The notes under the pieces: generated by a model
Told to the model about the DNA's origin: nothing
Seen by the model: the letters and a program-made list of their open reading frames with translations, nothing else
Database searches by the model: none
Source of the DNA: Arachnopeziza araneosa
Taxonomy: Eukaryota; Ascomycota; Leotiomycetes; Helotiales; Arachnopezizaceae
Direction of reading: 5' to 3'
NCBI GenBank assembly: GCA_003988855.1
Contig: QYAI01000114.1
Location: forward strand, 24,672 to 88,671
DNA length: 64,000 nucleotides
Shown here: piece by piece, positions 1 through 10,135 of the stretch
How the letters are laid out: every line of letters starts with the position of its first letter
How positions within the stretch are numbered: position 1 is the stretch's first letter
Translations under genes and position numbers: made by a program

Positions 1-416
1 CTAACAGTATGTAATTTAGTCTAAAAGATATGGAGTTCAAAAACCCAGTATGGAAAGTACCTTCTTTAGAAATTGTTGATTAAGTGTTGTAGAGCTTGGT
101 CACAGGGAAGGTATAACGCTCTGGTGAGGTGGGCAGAAGTATATGGCATGTGAGAATAATTTGGCAGATGAGTTACATTTCACACGCTTGGAAGTTTAAT
201 TTCTGTTGGCTTTGAGCTAACGAAAGTATATCATTCATTATGTATTCCAGAATTCCAGGCTAAAGCGTCAAAGAGCCACCGAAACGCCTTCAACGTACAT
301 TCGTATCGTGTTTGTGCATCTCTTTCCAATAAAAACGCCATCCGTTCACTCATTAATACCTAGCTTCCGGTCTCAGGATTCCATCTCAATTAATCGCTTA
401 CTTCTAGCTGGCCCGC
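1..416. other. 3' flank, no gene seen
   Basis: This stretch lies beyond the stop codon of the leftmost gene, which reads leftward. It is AT-rich and holds only very short open frames. It is probably the 3' untranslated region and spacer of that gene. I see no RNA gene in it. Confidence 0.5.
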
Positions 417-2709
417 TCATGTATCACCCACGGAAAAGGTCAAACTCCCACTCACAGTTTTCAGTGCAACATTCCCGCCCTTATCCTCTTCAATCACCCC
501 CTTGAAAGCCCACAACTCCCTATCCACCCACCCTTTCTTATCTCTTACGATAAGGAGCCCTTTCCCACTAGCTTTAATACTTCCTGAAATGGTATTGGCT
601 TTGAGTACACCCTCCCAAGCAATGGGATAGTGCACTGTAATACTTCCAGACGTGGTACTGTGTACACTGTCTACACTGCGGAGTCTTGGGGTTTTGGTGT
701 CTGATGATTGGACAAGGGTGGCTATGGTGTAGAGATTGGGCCCAAAAGACATGGGGGGTAGCAGGAGATAGGGATCGTTGTCGTGGATTGGTGTGTAATC
801 CACATGGTGTTTATGCTCTTGAAGGGTGAGGAAGACGGGGTCCAAAATTTTGACAGTAGTTGTGCCGCTCACAGAGGTAGTTTCGAAGTTATTACTTCTC
901 TCTTTAGCATCGACTTCGAGGATGGGCAAAAAGGTCAGTTTGAAGGTGCCCGAGGTGCTTGTAAATATTGTTGATGAACCCAGATAGTATGACCCAGAGA
1001 TAGACCCGGATTGAGTACGTACTTGGGTGATGTAGTTGCGTGGAGGTGGAGTGTAGGCGGATGTTACCGGAAGGTTGGCGCTTATAGAACCAGATGTTGT
1101 ATATATATCTAGTGTGGCAGGAGACGGAGAATCAGGAAGCACTTTTTGAGGATCTACAGAGACCGTAATAGTTCCGCTTTGCGAAGAAACTCCCAAATAG
1201 TCTCGGAGAGGATAAGTTCCAGAGATAGAGCCCGAAACCGTCTTGATCTGAATCCAACGAGATGAGAAAGGGTGAGTTGACTCTTGAATCGCAAACGGAC
1301 TGGCTGATGCCTGTTGAAGTGCCGAGTTGTCAGAGGATCGAAGTGGTAGATCCAGTTTTGGGAACCTAATTGGGCCTGTAATGGTCTCAAAATTTGAGCT
1401 TTCTTTGACATTTATTTTAATATCATTCAGAACGGTCAAGGCAAGTGTAACAGCTCCAATATCAATATTCGTAAACTCAGCATCTTCCGGAATCCAAGCA
1501 GTGATTGCAACGGAAACACAATGCCGTTCGGAAGATGGAAGCCTAGCAAATCGCGGTGTCTTGATTTCATAGGCTCTTGATTCGGCATCCCAGGTTTTAA
1601 TCAGAGGAAGATCTGGGTCACTGACCCAAATATCGACCGTAAGACGACCTGTGTTTGTATTTTTATGATCCTTTATGAGTTTTCTTACTATAGTCTGGCC
1701 AACAGTATCGATTTTGACATAGCCTTCATGCCAGCCATCGCTCTGAAGTGACTGCACCACAGTCAAAGTATCTCCCGTAGGAAACTCGTAGGAAACTGGT
1801 TCGAGATGATGTGTTGCACGAGCACAATAAGAGCCTGAAGGAAGTAAAGGCATGTCTGCGATAGGGTCAATATCGGGGTTGGTGCCAGAGTCCTATTGAC
1901 CGTCAGTTTCTGTAGTTCATTGGGATCGATTTCAAACAGAAGATGCCAACATATTAATGTAATAATTGTGAGTAACAACAATTGTGAAAGAGTGATAGCA
2001 AACTTACGGATGAATGGTGGCCAGGCATCATGGATAATATTGTTGTCATTATAGTGAACACTAGAGCGGCGAGTAAGAGGTGTTTGATAATTTTCCGTTT
2101 ACGATCTCCAGCATGGACAAAGTCTCGGAACCTGTTATATGGAGATTCTGGGGGGGATTGCTGAGCTAATGGAGTAGTTTCAGAAGGTTCCTCGATTGGA
2201 CCGCCCATACTTTCCGGTTCTCGTTCTGGTAGTAAGCTGCGCTCAACGTATTGGTCTGGAAAGGTGCTGTAGGTGGCAATACGAGGTGCTCCCGGCGTCA
2301 TAGGTGATTGAGGAGGTGAATAGGCGGGTGGCGGGCCACTGATGGATAGACTGCGTTGTGGTACACGTTCTCTCCGGCTCGAGGAGACTGGAGACATTGG
2401 CGTATAAGAGGATGAAGAAATGGATGGATTGCTGCCTGAGGGAGGAGACGCGTAACTGCGAGACGTGTTTGATGTAGGTAGAATTGAGGGAAGAGAGCTT
2501 CTGGATGCCTCGCCTGTCCTACTGTGCGGATTAGGAGTCGGCATGAGAGTCTTGGGTTCGACTTCTTTGGTGTCGAGGGACGGATCCTGCACCATTCGGT
2601 CGCCAGGCATTCTGGTTGGGTTGAAATATCCATCTCGCGGGCTTAATTCGTCACTGAACGACTCGCCATCCGAATCATCAATAGAATAGAGGTTGTCTGA
2701 GTGAGGCAT
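417..2709 (-). CDS. Single-pass membrane protein with SGSI-repeat (DUF4097-like) ectodomain
   Basis: Two exons, 2709..2008 and 1892..417, give 725 residues. The donor is GTAAGT. Of the nearby acceptors only the one ending at 1893 keeps the frame, so the intron is 115 bp. Residues 1-205 are Ser/Pro-rich and look disordered. A basic stretch (RKRK) is followed by one hydrophobic segment at about 207-228, which predicts a type II topology with the C-terminal 490 residues outside or in the lumen. That part carries at least seven copies of a T-x-S-G-(S/T)-(I/L) motif about 30-60 residues apart, the pattern of DUF4097-type putative adhesins with a beta-helical fold. The exact function is unknown; a cell-surface role is inference. 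The ATG at 2709 is the first in frame. It is divergent from the ketopantoate reductase gene. Confidence 0.85.
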
Positions 2710-3225
2710 CTCGGGGGGGGGACGAAATGTTGCTGCCTGCAGCAGAGTGAGGTATCTAGTGGGGCAATGACAAGAGAAGAATATGTCAAACGCCACAGGG
2801 ATGAAAGAGAGATTGAAGGGTTATGGAAGAGAGAGTTAAAGAGAGGAAGTTTTGCCATGCAAGAATCCGTAAGCACGGAGGAATATAAGAAGACACTCAA
2901 GGGTATAGATATATCATTGCCGCGTAGGCTTGGAGAATTGCTCAGCATGGCTAATTGCAGATCCAGAAGAGTAGGAGCCGCAACGATTGGCAGGAGATGA
3001 TGAAGGCCGTCCCGTTGCAGCTGCTGTCTCCATGGGGAAGGTGGGATCCCTCAAGCTTAGGTAAGCCTAAGGTCACCTGACTCGATCATGTACTTCGACT
3101 GAACGGAATTCCTATCAGCATCCGCTCTCTACCAACACATATCACAAGAGAAAACAAACGACCCTTCCATCTGGCATGGGATCACAATCTCTCTCTAGAT
3201 GGCCCACTCACTCCCCAGCTGAAAT
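2710..3225. promoter_or_regulatory. Divergent promoter region
   Basis: These 516 bp separate the start codons of the membrane protein (leftward) and the ketopantoate reductase (rightward). Both promoters must lie here. I do not see a clear TATA box or other named element that can be assigned with confidence. Confidence 0.5.
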
Positions 3226-4479
3226 ATGTCCAGCATCTGGCTCACACCCTCTTGGAGAAGCGAGCATCACTTTTCACGCCATATTCCTCAAGTCTTGAGA
3301 ATAAGTCCTAGAAAACCCAATGGAACACCACCATCTGCTATGGACTCCAGATTGAGTCTGGCGTCGCAACGGGTTCTATCCTCTCCCTCCACTCCTGCAA
3401 ACAGCCGCATATATATCCTAGGAATAGGAAATCTCGGCCGTCTCTTTGCCCACGCTATAGCGACAAAACCCAACCCGCCGCCGATCACACTCATATTCCA
3501 CCGGGAAGCACTCCTAGCGGAATGGGAGCAAGCCGGACGAGCAATAGAGCTCACCACCAACGGAGTCATTTCTCGTTCAATTGGCTATGATGTCGAGTTT
3601 ATAGGCTCGGAAAATGGAGGGAAAGACAGCATCCATAACCTCATCATAACCACCAAAGCCACTCAAACCGTCCAGGCTCTCCGTTCCATTGCTAGCCGGG
3701 TCCACCCTTCCTCTACACTTCTCTTCACCCAAAATGGAATGGGAGTAGTCTCAAAAGTAATCGACGACCTTGGTTCAGAATATGACGCTTTCTCCATGAC
3801 ACCGCCTGAAAACAGTATCAAAGCGAATCAGCTCACATCTCAACCACGATATCTAGCAGCCATCACTTCCCATGGTCTCTTTTCTACCAGCCCTTTCCGC
3901 TCTGTCCATGCGGGTCTAGGAGATATAACTCTCGGACAAACTTCACTTCTTTCCAAAGCCACTCCCAAAGCCATCTCGGAAACTACTAGCCCACCGCCTA
4001 CTCTCTCCTACCTCCTCAAACAAATCCTCACCTCCCCTCTCCTCTCAGCCACCATGGTCCCCCCTACCTTATTCTACCATCTCCAACTCTCAAAACTCGC
4101 TGTAAACGCCATCATTAACCCTCTGACCGCACTCTCCGGGCTCCAAAACGGATCGATCCTGACCCATCCCTCCCTTAAACCACTTGTAGCCACCCTCCTT
4201 TCGGAAATCAGCGCTGTTCTCCGCGCCCAATTTCCCGACGACGTTCTTATCCAAGCGAGGTTCTCGCCTGAGAGGTTAGAGGTGATGGTGAGGGATGTAG
4301 CCGAGAAGACGAAGGAGAATAGAAGTAGCATGTTGCAAGATGCGTTGGCTGGGAGGGAGACGGAGATTGAGTTTATTAATGGGTGGGTTGTGGAGAGGGG
4401 GAGGGAGGTAGGGGTTGATGTGGAGTTGAATGAGAGGATCGTTAAGCTTGTTAAAGAGGGTGGGAGACTGGAATTGTAG
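3226..4479 (+). CDS. PAN5: 2-dehydropantoate 2-reductase (ketopantoate reductase)
   Basis: A single exon of 417 residues. The family reduces ketopantoate to pantoate with NADPH in the pathway to vitamin B5 and coenzyme A. A Rossmann nucleotide-binding motif G-x-G-x-x-G lies at residues 66-71 (GIGNLG). It is followed by the family landmarks TTKA and FTQNGMG, and then by a C-terminal ApbA/PanE helical domain with the signature KLAVNAIINPLTAL, which contains the likely catalytic Lys and Asn. The first 60 residues precede the fold and are rich in Arg and Ser, so they could be a mitochondrial targeting sequence. A second in-frame ATG at 3340 would remove 38 of them. Fungi have several PanE-like paralogues, so this copy may serve another 2-keto acid. 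Confidence 0.88.
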   Translation: MSSIWLTPSWRSEHHFSRHIPQVLRISPRKPNGTPPSAMDSRLSLASQRVLSSPSTPANSRIYILGIGNLGRLFAHAIATKPNPPPITLIFHREALLAEWEQAGRAIELTTNGVISRSIGYDVEFIGSENGGKDSIHNLIITTKATQTVQALRSIASRVHPSSTLLFTQNGMGVVSKVIDDLGSEYDAFSMTPPENSIKANQLTSQPRYLAAITSHGLFSTSPFRSVHAGLGDITLGQTSLLSKATPKAISETTSPPPTLSYLLKQILTSPLLSATMVPPTLFYHLQLSKLAVNAIINPLTALSGLQNGSILTHPSLKPLVATLLSEISAVLRAQFPDDVLIQARFSPERLEVMVRDVAEKTKENRSSMLQDALAGRETEIEFINGWVVERGREVGVDVELNERIVKLVKEGGRLEL

Positions 4480-4752
4480 GTGAAGAACTCCTACCGCGAA
4501 TATGGAGAGAAAATCCGAGTGCATCTTCTCCTGAAAGGGAGCGAAGTCCAATTAGACCTAAATTTTGAGATTATAGAACAGTGTAAAACAGTGGTAGCAT
4601 TCTCGTGGGAGAATAATGTTTGGACTACAATGATATTGCCGCCGCAGCAATCCCTCTCTCGATTTCACTCATTCCCATATGTACAATGTCTCCCCGGTAT
4701 CCACTTCACCCTTGATCTAAAGTTTCCCTCCGCACAACAACCGTTTTTCACT

Positions 4753-5572
4753 CTACTTTGTGATCTGCTCTGGCGTAACCGCAAAAGTAGGACGTACGTA
4801 TCTATCAAACATTCGTTAGTGGTATGCTCTTCGTCCAAAACAGCTCCTTTCAGCTCAATCTCAAAGCCGGGTTAACTCCATCCCAATCTGAGACTATCTA
4901 GAGCCCTCCCTAAATCCCTACTAACCCACAAAACCAATACCACACCAAGAAAGAGAAACCCCAACTTACCGATCACTATTGTAAGCACTCGTCCTCGTTC
5001 CCAACAGCTTCTCCTCTCTCGCCAGGTCCGCGAGATGCCGTCTGACCAAATCGCGATCTTCTTCCGCAGTCAGGAGAGGGATGAGATGGATACGGGACCA
5101 CATCTTCTCTCGCGCGAGTTCGCTGTATTCAATCAGCCCCCACCCAACCCAGATCTGCCCACCTCGAGGATCGCTCGCAGGGAACCACGGGGGACAAACT
5201 TGTGCTCTCGGATACCCTTGCCGACCTTCCAGAACCCGTAGCTCATGACACCCACCATACCGAGGAGGAGGATGGACGGGCGGAAACCGCGGGCGGGGAG
5301 GTTGCGCTGTAGTGACGAAGGATCAGCTTGGCTCTCTCACTCTCTCCGGTAATTCAATGCCTAGTCCCATCAAGCTGCCACCAGAACCGTCTCGACCAGC
5401 GCCGTTATGCTATTCCTCGTCTCCACGGCCATCATCTAAACCAGTTCCTAAACTCCCAGCCGACACCATGTCGCAGCACGCAAAAGTGAAGGAGAAGGAG
5501 AGGGGGGACATGATAACGCACCTTGTATTGCACAGGCTCGTAGCCACCTACGGGAGGGAGATCTTGAGGCAT
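4753..5572 (-). CDS. NADH:ubiquinone oxidoreductase subunit GRIM-19/NDUFA13 (B16.6)
   Basis: Four exons, 5572..5522, 5306..5200, 5122..4970 and 4801..4753, make a 119-residue protein. All junctions keep frame: donors GTGCGT, GTTTGT and GTAAGT, acceptors CTACAG, ATACAG and GATAG. The protein starts MPQDLPPVGGYEPVQYK, continues RNLPARGFRPS, then a transmembrane helix (ILLLGMVGVMSYGFW), then ELAREKMWSRIHLIPLLTAE, and ends with YVRPTF and a short tail. This is the fungal form of the complex I accessory subunit GRIM-19, anchored in the inner mitochondrial membrane, at the expected length (about 120-130 residues). Introns of 215, 77 and 168 bp occupy more than half the gene. It converges on the ketopantoate reductase gene, leaving 273 bp. 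Confidence 0.93.
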
Positions 5573-6136
5573 GGTTTCTGCTTGTTGTGGTTCTCAATTG
5601 AGTCGGTCTTCCCTTCCCACTACGAGATTTGATGGTCGTCGTCGTCGTTCGAGCTTAAAACGCGCTTGTGCTTCTTCGGGATTCTGCCGGGGGCTGACCG
5701 CTCTTGAGTTGAGTTCTGAGCTTCGTCCTTACCAAGCGGAAGTCAAATTTTTACTACAGCACTCTTGAAGGTACCAGAAGAAGTACCGCATTTCTAGAAG
5801 GGAGTATGTCTCATCATATTCTTCCGTTCATTCGCCGTGGTATCTAGGCAAATATGGAAGTAAAGTAAAAGTACGCCGTCGCCTGCTATGCATCATGTCC
5901 AGACTTCAGAAGACCGCCCAACAGACAACGCCATGCCTCTTTCTTATTTGATTCCTTGCTCGGTACGCCACGGGTATGCATGCCATCGGCTCAGATAAAA
6001 ATCCCACACAATACTCAATATTAAATACAAGAAACAAGAATCTCGAATCCAACTTTCATCCATTCAAGTCATAGGTGTTCCAACTCTCAAAAGGAGATCA
6101 GGATGGGATATGACAAGACGAGAGTAGACTCGATAG
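5573..6136. other. Intergenic spacer
   Basis: This 564-bp spacer holds the promoter of the GRIM-19 gene at its left end and the 3' end of FCP1 at its right end. Both genes read leftward. The short open frames here have no recognisable protein features. Confidence 0.5.
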
Positions 6137-8879
6137 TTAACCTGCACTATTCGTTTCTTCCTCCTCGCTCTTCGCGAATTCTGCTTCGAGTAGAGCTTCG
6201 AGATCGGTTTCGTCAAACTCAGTCTCCTCATCAGGAATTGGAATCTGATCGACTTGTTCATCATCGCCGTCCTCGGTCGGAGTAGGAAGACTACCACCAT
6301 CGCTGCTTGGTGTTTTTACTGTTACCATGCTCAGCGCCGTCTTCCGCTCAGTCGCCTTTCGCATTCTCTTCGTAAGCCTGCTCTCTTCATCCGATTCATC
6401 GTCACCGGAAATCTCTTCGTATCGTCTCTTCGGGCTTCTATCTTTCTGGTTTTCCTCGCCCAAAACACTGGCGTCAGAGTCCGAATCATCCCCATCTTCA
6501 GAATCACTGCCCATGAACTCTTTCAGTTCATCATCTGCGGTGCCCCAATCGAAACTCTTGAGGTCGTCGATCGGGCTGTGGCCTTCTTCAATGTCGGATG
6601 GCATAACGTTATCCTCATCTGGGGCGTCTTCTTGAGATGCTGAAATTTGATTCTCCTGATCATCATCTGATATTGAGTCAGAAGGGTCGTCATCAGAATC
6701 GGAACCATTGAGCGACGATTCATAGGAACGAGGTTTGCGGTCTGATTCATGGATATGAACCTATAAAAGATGAGCAATTTGAGTAGAATTGAGGAAGATG
6801 AAACATACTAGATATGGTTCCTCATCCTCCTTTTCCCACTTGCTCATAGAATTCAAGAGCCATTGCTGATTTACGATTTTGATATGTGGATACTTGGCAG
6901 CCTGTCTGACCTTATTTGTGCGAGTGCTACTAGTCGAAGCAACGAGATGCGTGATGGTCTTACCGACCCTGCAACGTATTAGTAAAGATATATTGAACGG
7001 GGGAGAAACGTACTTTGTCAAAAGCTTAGCACCAAAACTCGTTGCTTGGATACCGATCTCGGTTCTGTAGAATAAAACACGGTTAAGCCCAATAATTTTC
7101 TCATGGTGTGACAGAAAGGAATCGTGAATAGATTGAGTAGCAAAAGCATTATACCTCATGATATCAGTTTGAAGTGGAACCAAACCAGACGTGACCACCG
7201 TACAGCCTGCCAAAGTCTTGGACCTGTAGATAGTTAGCATCAAATCGGAAAGATATGGGCTCGCTTCTTTACTTTAATCTTGGCATGACGTCCCCAATAT
7301 CCGGCACAATTTTCAAATCGGCAGCATCCTGCTTCATTGAAACCTTTTTATTATGTCCAGGCTTGAGTTGCGCTACGCGACCACCAGATGCGTTAACGAG
7401 AGCGGAATCATACTGATCATAAAACGCTTTGTGCAGCTGCGACAAGTGTTTCTCAAGATACATGAGTTCTACATCATCATCCTTAAGGAGATTATGTCTA
7501 TGCGGTTCATGAGCGTTGCCGTTTTGCTTTTCGTCGTCAATGCTTCCCTCTTCATCTTCTTCTTTGTCGAGTTTTTCTTGCATATGTAGCAAAGGTCGCT
7601 CTGTTAGCTGCTTCTCAAGGAATTTGGCTTGTTCTGCGGCCTGCTCAAGACGTAAAGCTTGATCGTCGCCACCTCCCATGCGCACGAGTTCTTCTAGTGC
7701 GCTGATTTTGGAGCCTTCCTCCCCGTCTGCATCCTTTTCAACTTTATTATTTTCTTCTTCGGTTGGTTTATCTTCAGGAGGCGAAGCTTCATTCGTCGAA
7801 CTAGCAAGCGCTACCTCTTCTTTCGGCAGCTTTTTCTTTAGAATGGGGGTCATTTTCGGTAGCTCTTCTCTTTTTGGCAGGAAACTCGAATTGATGTCTC
7901 CAATACCGAGGAAGAAGTCATATGGAACAACTTTGATGAGATTTGGTCGGTTTTTGGGCCAGACATCCGCTCTGTCATCGATAATAACCACCATCTTCGT
8001 ATCAACAGGGAAAAGTCTCGCCAAGCTCTTTGTTGTAATATTTCCGTTCTCATCTCTGCTGATGATACGATCACCAAATAGCTTCTTTTCGGGGTCGACA
8101 ATTTTAGCGATATTCATGGCGTATGCTCGCGTGCCCATCGTGTATACATGCAACTCATACATCTCTGCTACCTTATTCAAAAATTCTTTCAAGCCCGGCC
8201 GCATTTTGATATAATACCAACAGCCCGAAGCGAGACCACGAGGTCCATCATCATTCAGCTGGAAAGACATGACATCTTTAACAGCCTCATAATTGGGATT
8301 TGTCGGATCACGCTGCCACTCACCCACCGTAGGCTCGATGCATGCATGGATGATGGTTTGATCCAGGTCTACTACCAAGCTCAACTTCCGGTGCTTGAGT
8401 AAACGTCGCTGTAGCTCCTCTTCAGCTTTGTTGGCCTCATCCTCGCTTACACGCAACGCAGTCTGGTCGTGGATCATATTGATCTGAGCTCTTGATGTCT
8501 CGTCGCCTGCGCTCGCCCAACTCATCTCCGTCATGTCCTTCCCGCACATACCACATAGTCCCGCAAACTGAACGCTATGCGGACAGTCCTCCTCGATTTC
8601 AACAAACTTCTGGTCTTTGGCGACGACTTGTCCTTCCTTCACCTTCCACCACTTGATAGTACCGTCTGCAGGACTATCCCAGTCCGCAATGGTCGCCTGC
8701 TCCTCTTCCCATTCCTCGCCAAAAGGGTCGCCAACCTTCTGCATCCATGTGAACTTGAATTGCAGGATCGACTCTTGCTTCTTGATCCTCTCGCCGGGTT
8801 GCTTCAGGATCTTGTTGATGGTTATCGGGTACTTGAGTTTGGTTCCTAAGCTAAGTAGCTTCCCCATCGTATCTACCAT
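6137..8879 (-). CDS. FCP1: RNA polymerase II CTD phosphatase FCP1
   Basis: Five exons, 8879..7273, 7223..7155, 7064..7014, 6968..6809 and 6760..6137, encode about 836 residues. FCP1 removes phosphate from the heptad repeats of the RNA polymerase II C-terminal domain in the nucleus, so that the enzyme can be reused. An N-terminal biotinyl/lipoyl-like fold (about 15-100) precedes the FCPH catalytic domain with the DxDxT motif (VVDLDQT, Asp171 and Asp173). A BRCT domain near 535-640 contains GCTVVTSGLVPL, THLVAS, and KYPHIKIVNQQWL followed by SMSKW. The tail is highly acidic, as in the family. Introns are 43-90 bp. Met5 (8867) is an alternative start. The last codons GCA GGT TAA overlap a GTTAAC donor-like site, so the true end may differ by a few residues. 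Confidence 0.93.
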
Positions 8880-10135
8880 TTCTCTTCCTCCGGCACGTCA
8901 ACGCTATCTTGTGCTCATATGGTTCTACTTTTTCTTGATCTACAATACCCGTATGAATTAGCCAATGTCTTGTCGTATCAAGAGCAGCTGAGAGAGGTGG
9001 ACAGCAGGACGGTGACAGTTAGGACTGATCTTGAGAGTGTGAGAGCTCCAGTTAACTGTGCCGGCCCTGCGCAAGCACCGCGCAGCTTCGCATGCACGTA
9101 ACAAGACGCATGCAAGCAGTTAAAGACCTACGTCTTCCGTCCGGACACCTTCCAAACCCTCAGCGGTATCGCATCAAGGTCACTCCACCATCCAGCATCT
9201 CCCTATCCTTTCCTCGCGCGATATTTACCTTTGCAGTGGTGGATCCGGCTTGCGACCGGAGATCCACAGCTCTCAAGAGCTAGTGCGTGTGCGATAGTGC
9301 AATGGATGTCGATTGAGCGGTGCAGTGAATAAAGCGATGCCTCGTTAGGCAGTCAGAGCTCTAAAAGTTATTTGCGCGATGTGGCCAAAGGGGTCACCGG
9401 AGAGCCAGTGTGACGTTTTTCGGGTCCGCTCGCTGGTTCAGAGTGCTGGGGAGAGGAGTGCTTTTAAATAGGGCCACCGCCAAAGGAGAGGTGGAGAGGC
9501 CGCTCAGGGGATGCTGATTCGCTCTGCTGAAAGCACTCAGGGCTGTGCAGTCCCTGTGCGGCGCTCGATCGCTGATTGGCGGCAAGGATCACGGTCACGT
9601 TTTCGGTCATGAGACACAACCTCAGCTTTGAGGGAGAGGAATGATGCTGCATTCATAGGGCTTGGAATGAGCTGAGTGAACATGCTACCATCTATGACGT
9701 CTTCCATCCATGTCTTCTTCAGAAGTCGAGGACATGAATGCTCTTATGCTATGCCTGCAGCAACTCTCCATGGCTTCACCTTCGAATGTTTTCAATCACG
9801 TCATGCTATCCTCTATCCCACCAAAATGCATCTCGATATTGATCCTCTCGAGTTGAGTGTATGTATGGGCCCTTTCATTAGCCTGAAGCCCTCTCGCTTA
9901 ACCATCAAGCAAGAGGCGCCGGCGCGAGGTAGAGAGGTCACGATAAATATATTCATTAAGTCTAATGCTATGCCATCTACTCCATCTCACACCAATCCCA
10001 TAATTACCAGATCGCTCATTCGCTACAAATTCCATGATGATTATGTCCCTCGCATGCAACCCACCAATCCTCTCATATTATGCCACTCATCGAGCAAAAC
10101 CCTCATCCAAACAAGGCTTATTACCACAAAAGTAC
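8880..10135. other. Intergenic region, promoter of FCP1
   Basis: This 1.26-kb spacer lies between the FCP1 start codon and the ATG26 stop codon; both genes read leftward. It contains the FCP1 promoter and 5' leader. The longest open frame (9676..10155, plus strand) runs into ATG26 exon 3 antisense and shows no protein-like pattern. I see no RNA gene. Confidence 0.5.

Noticed and set aside
7678..8214. 178-codon plus-strand frame
   Set aside because: It is antisense to FCP1 catalytic sequence; Ser-rich translation is the mirror of Glu/Lys-rich FCP1.
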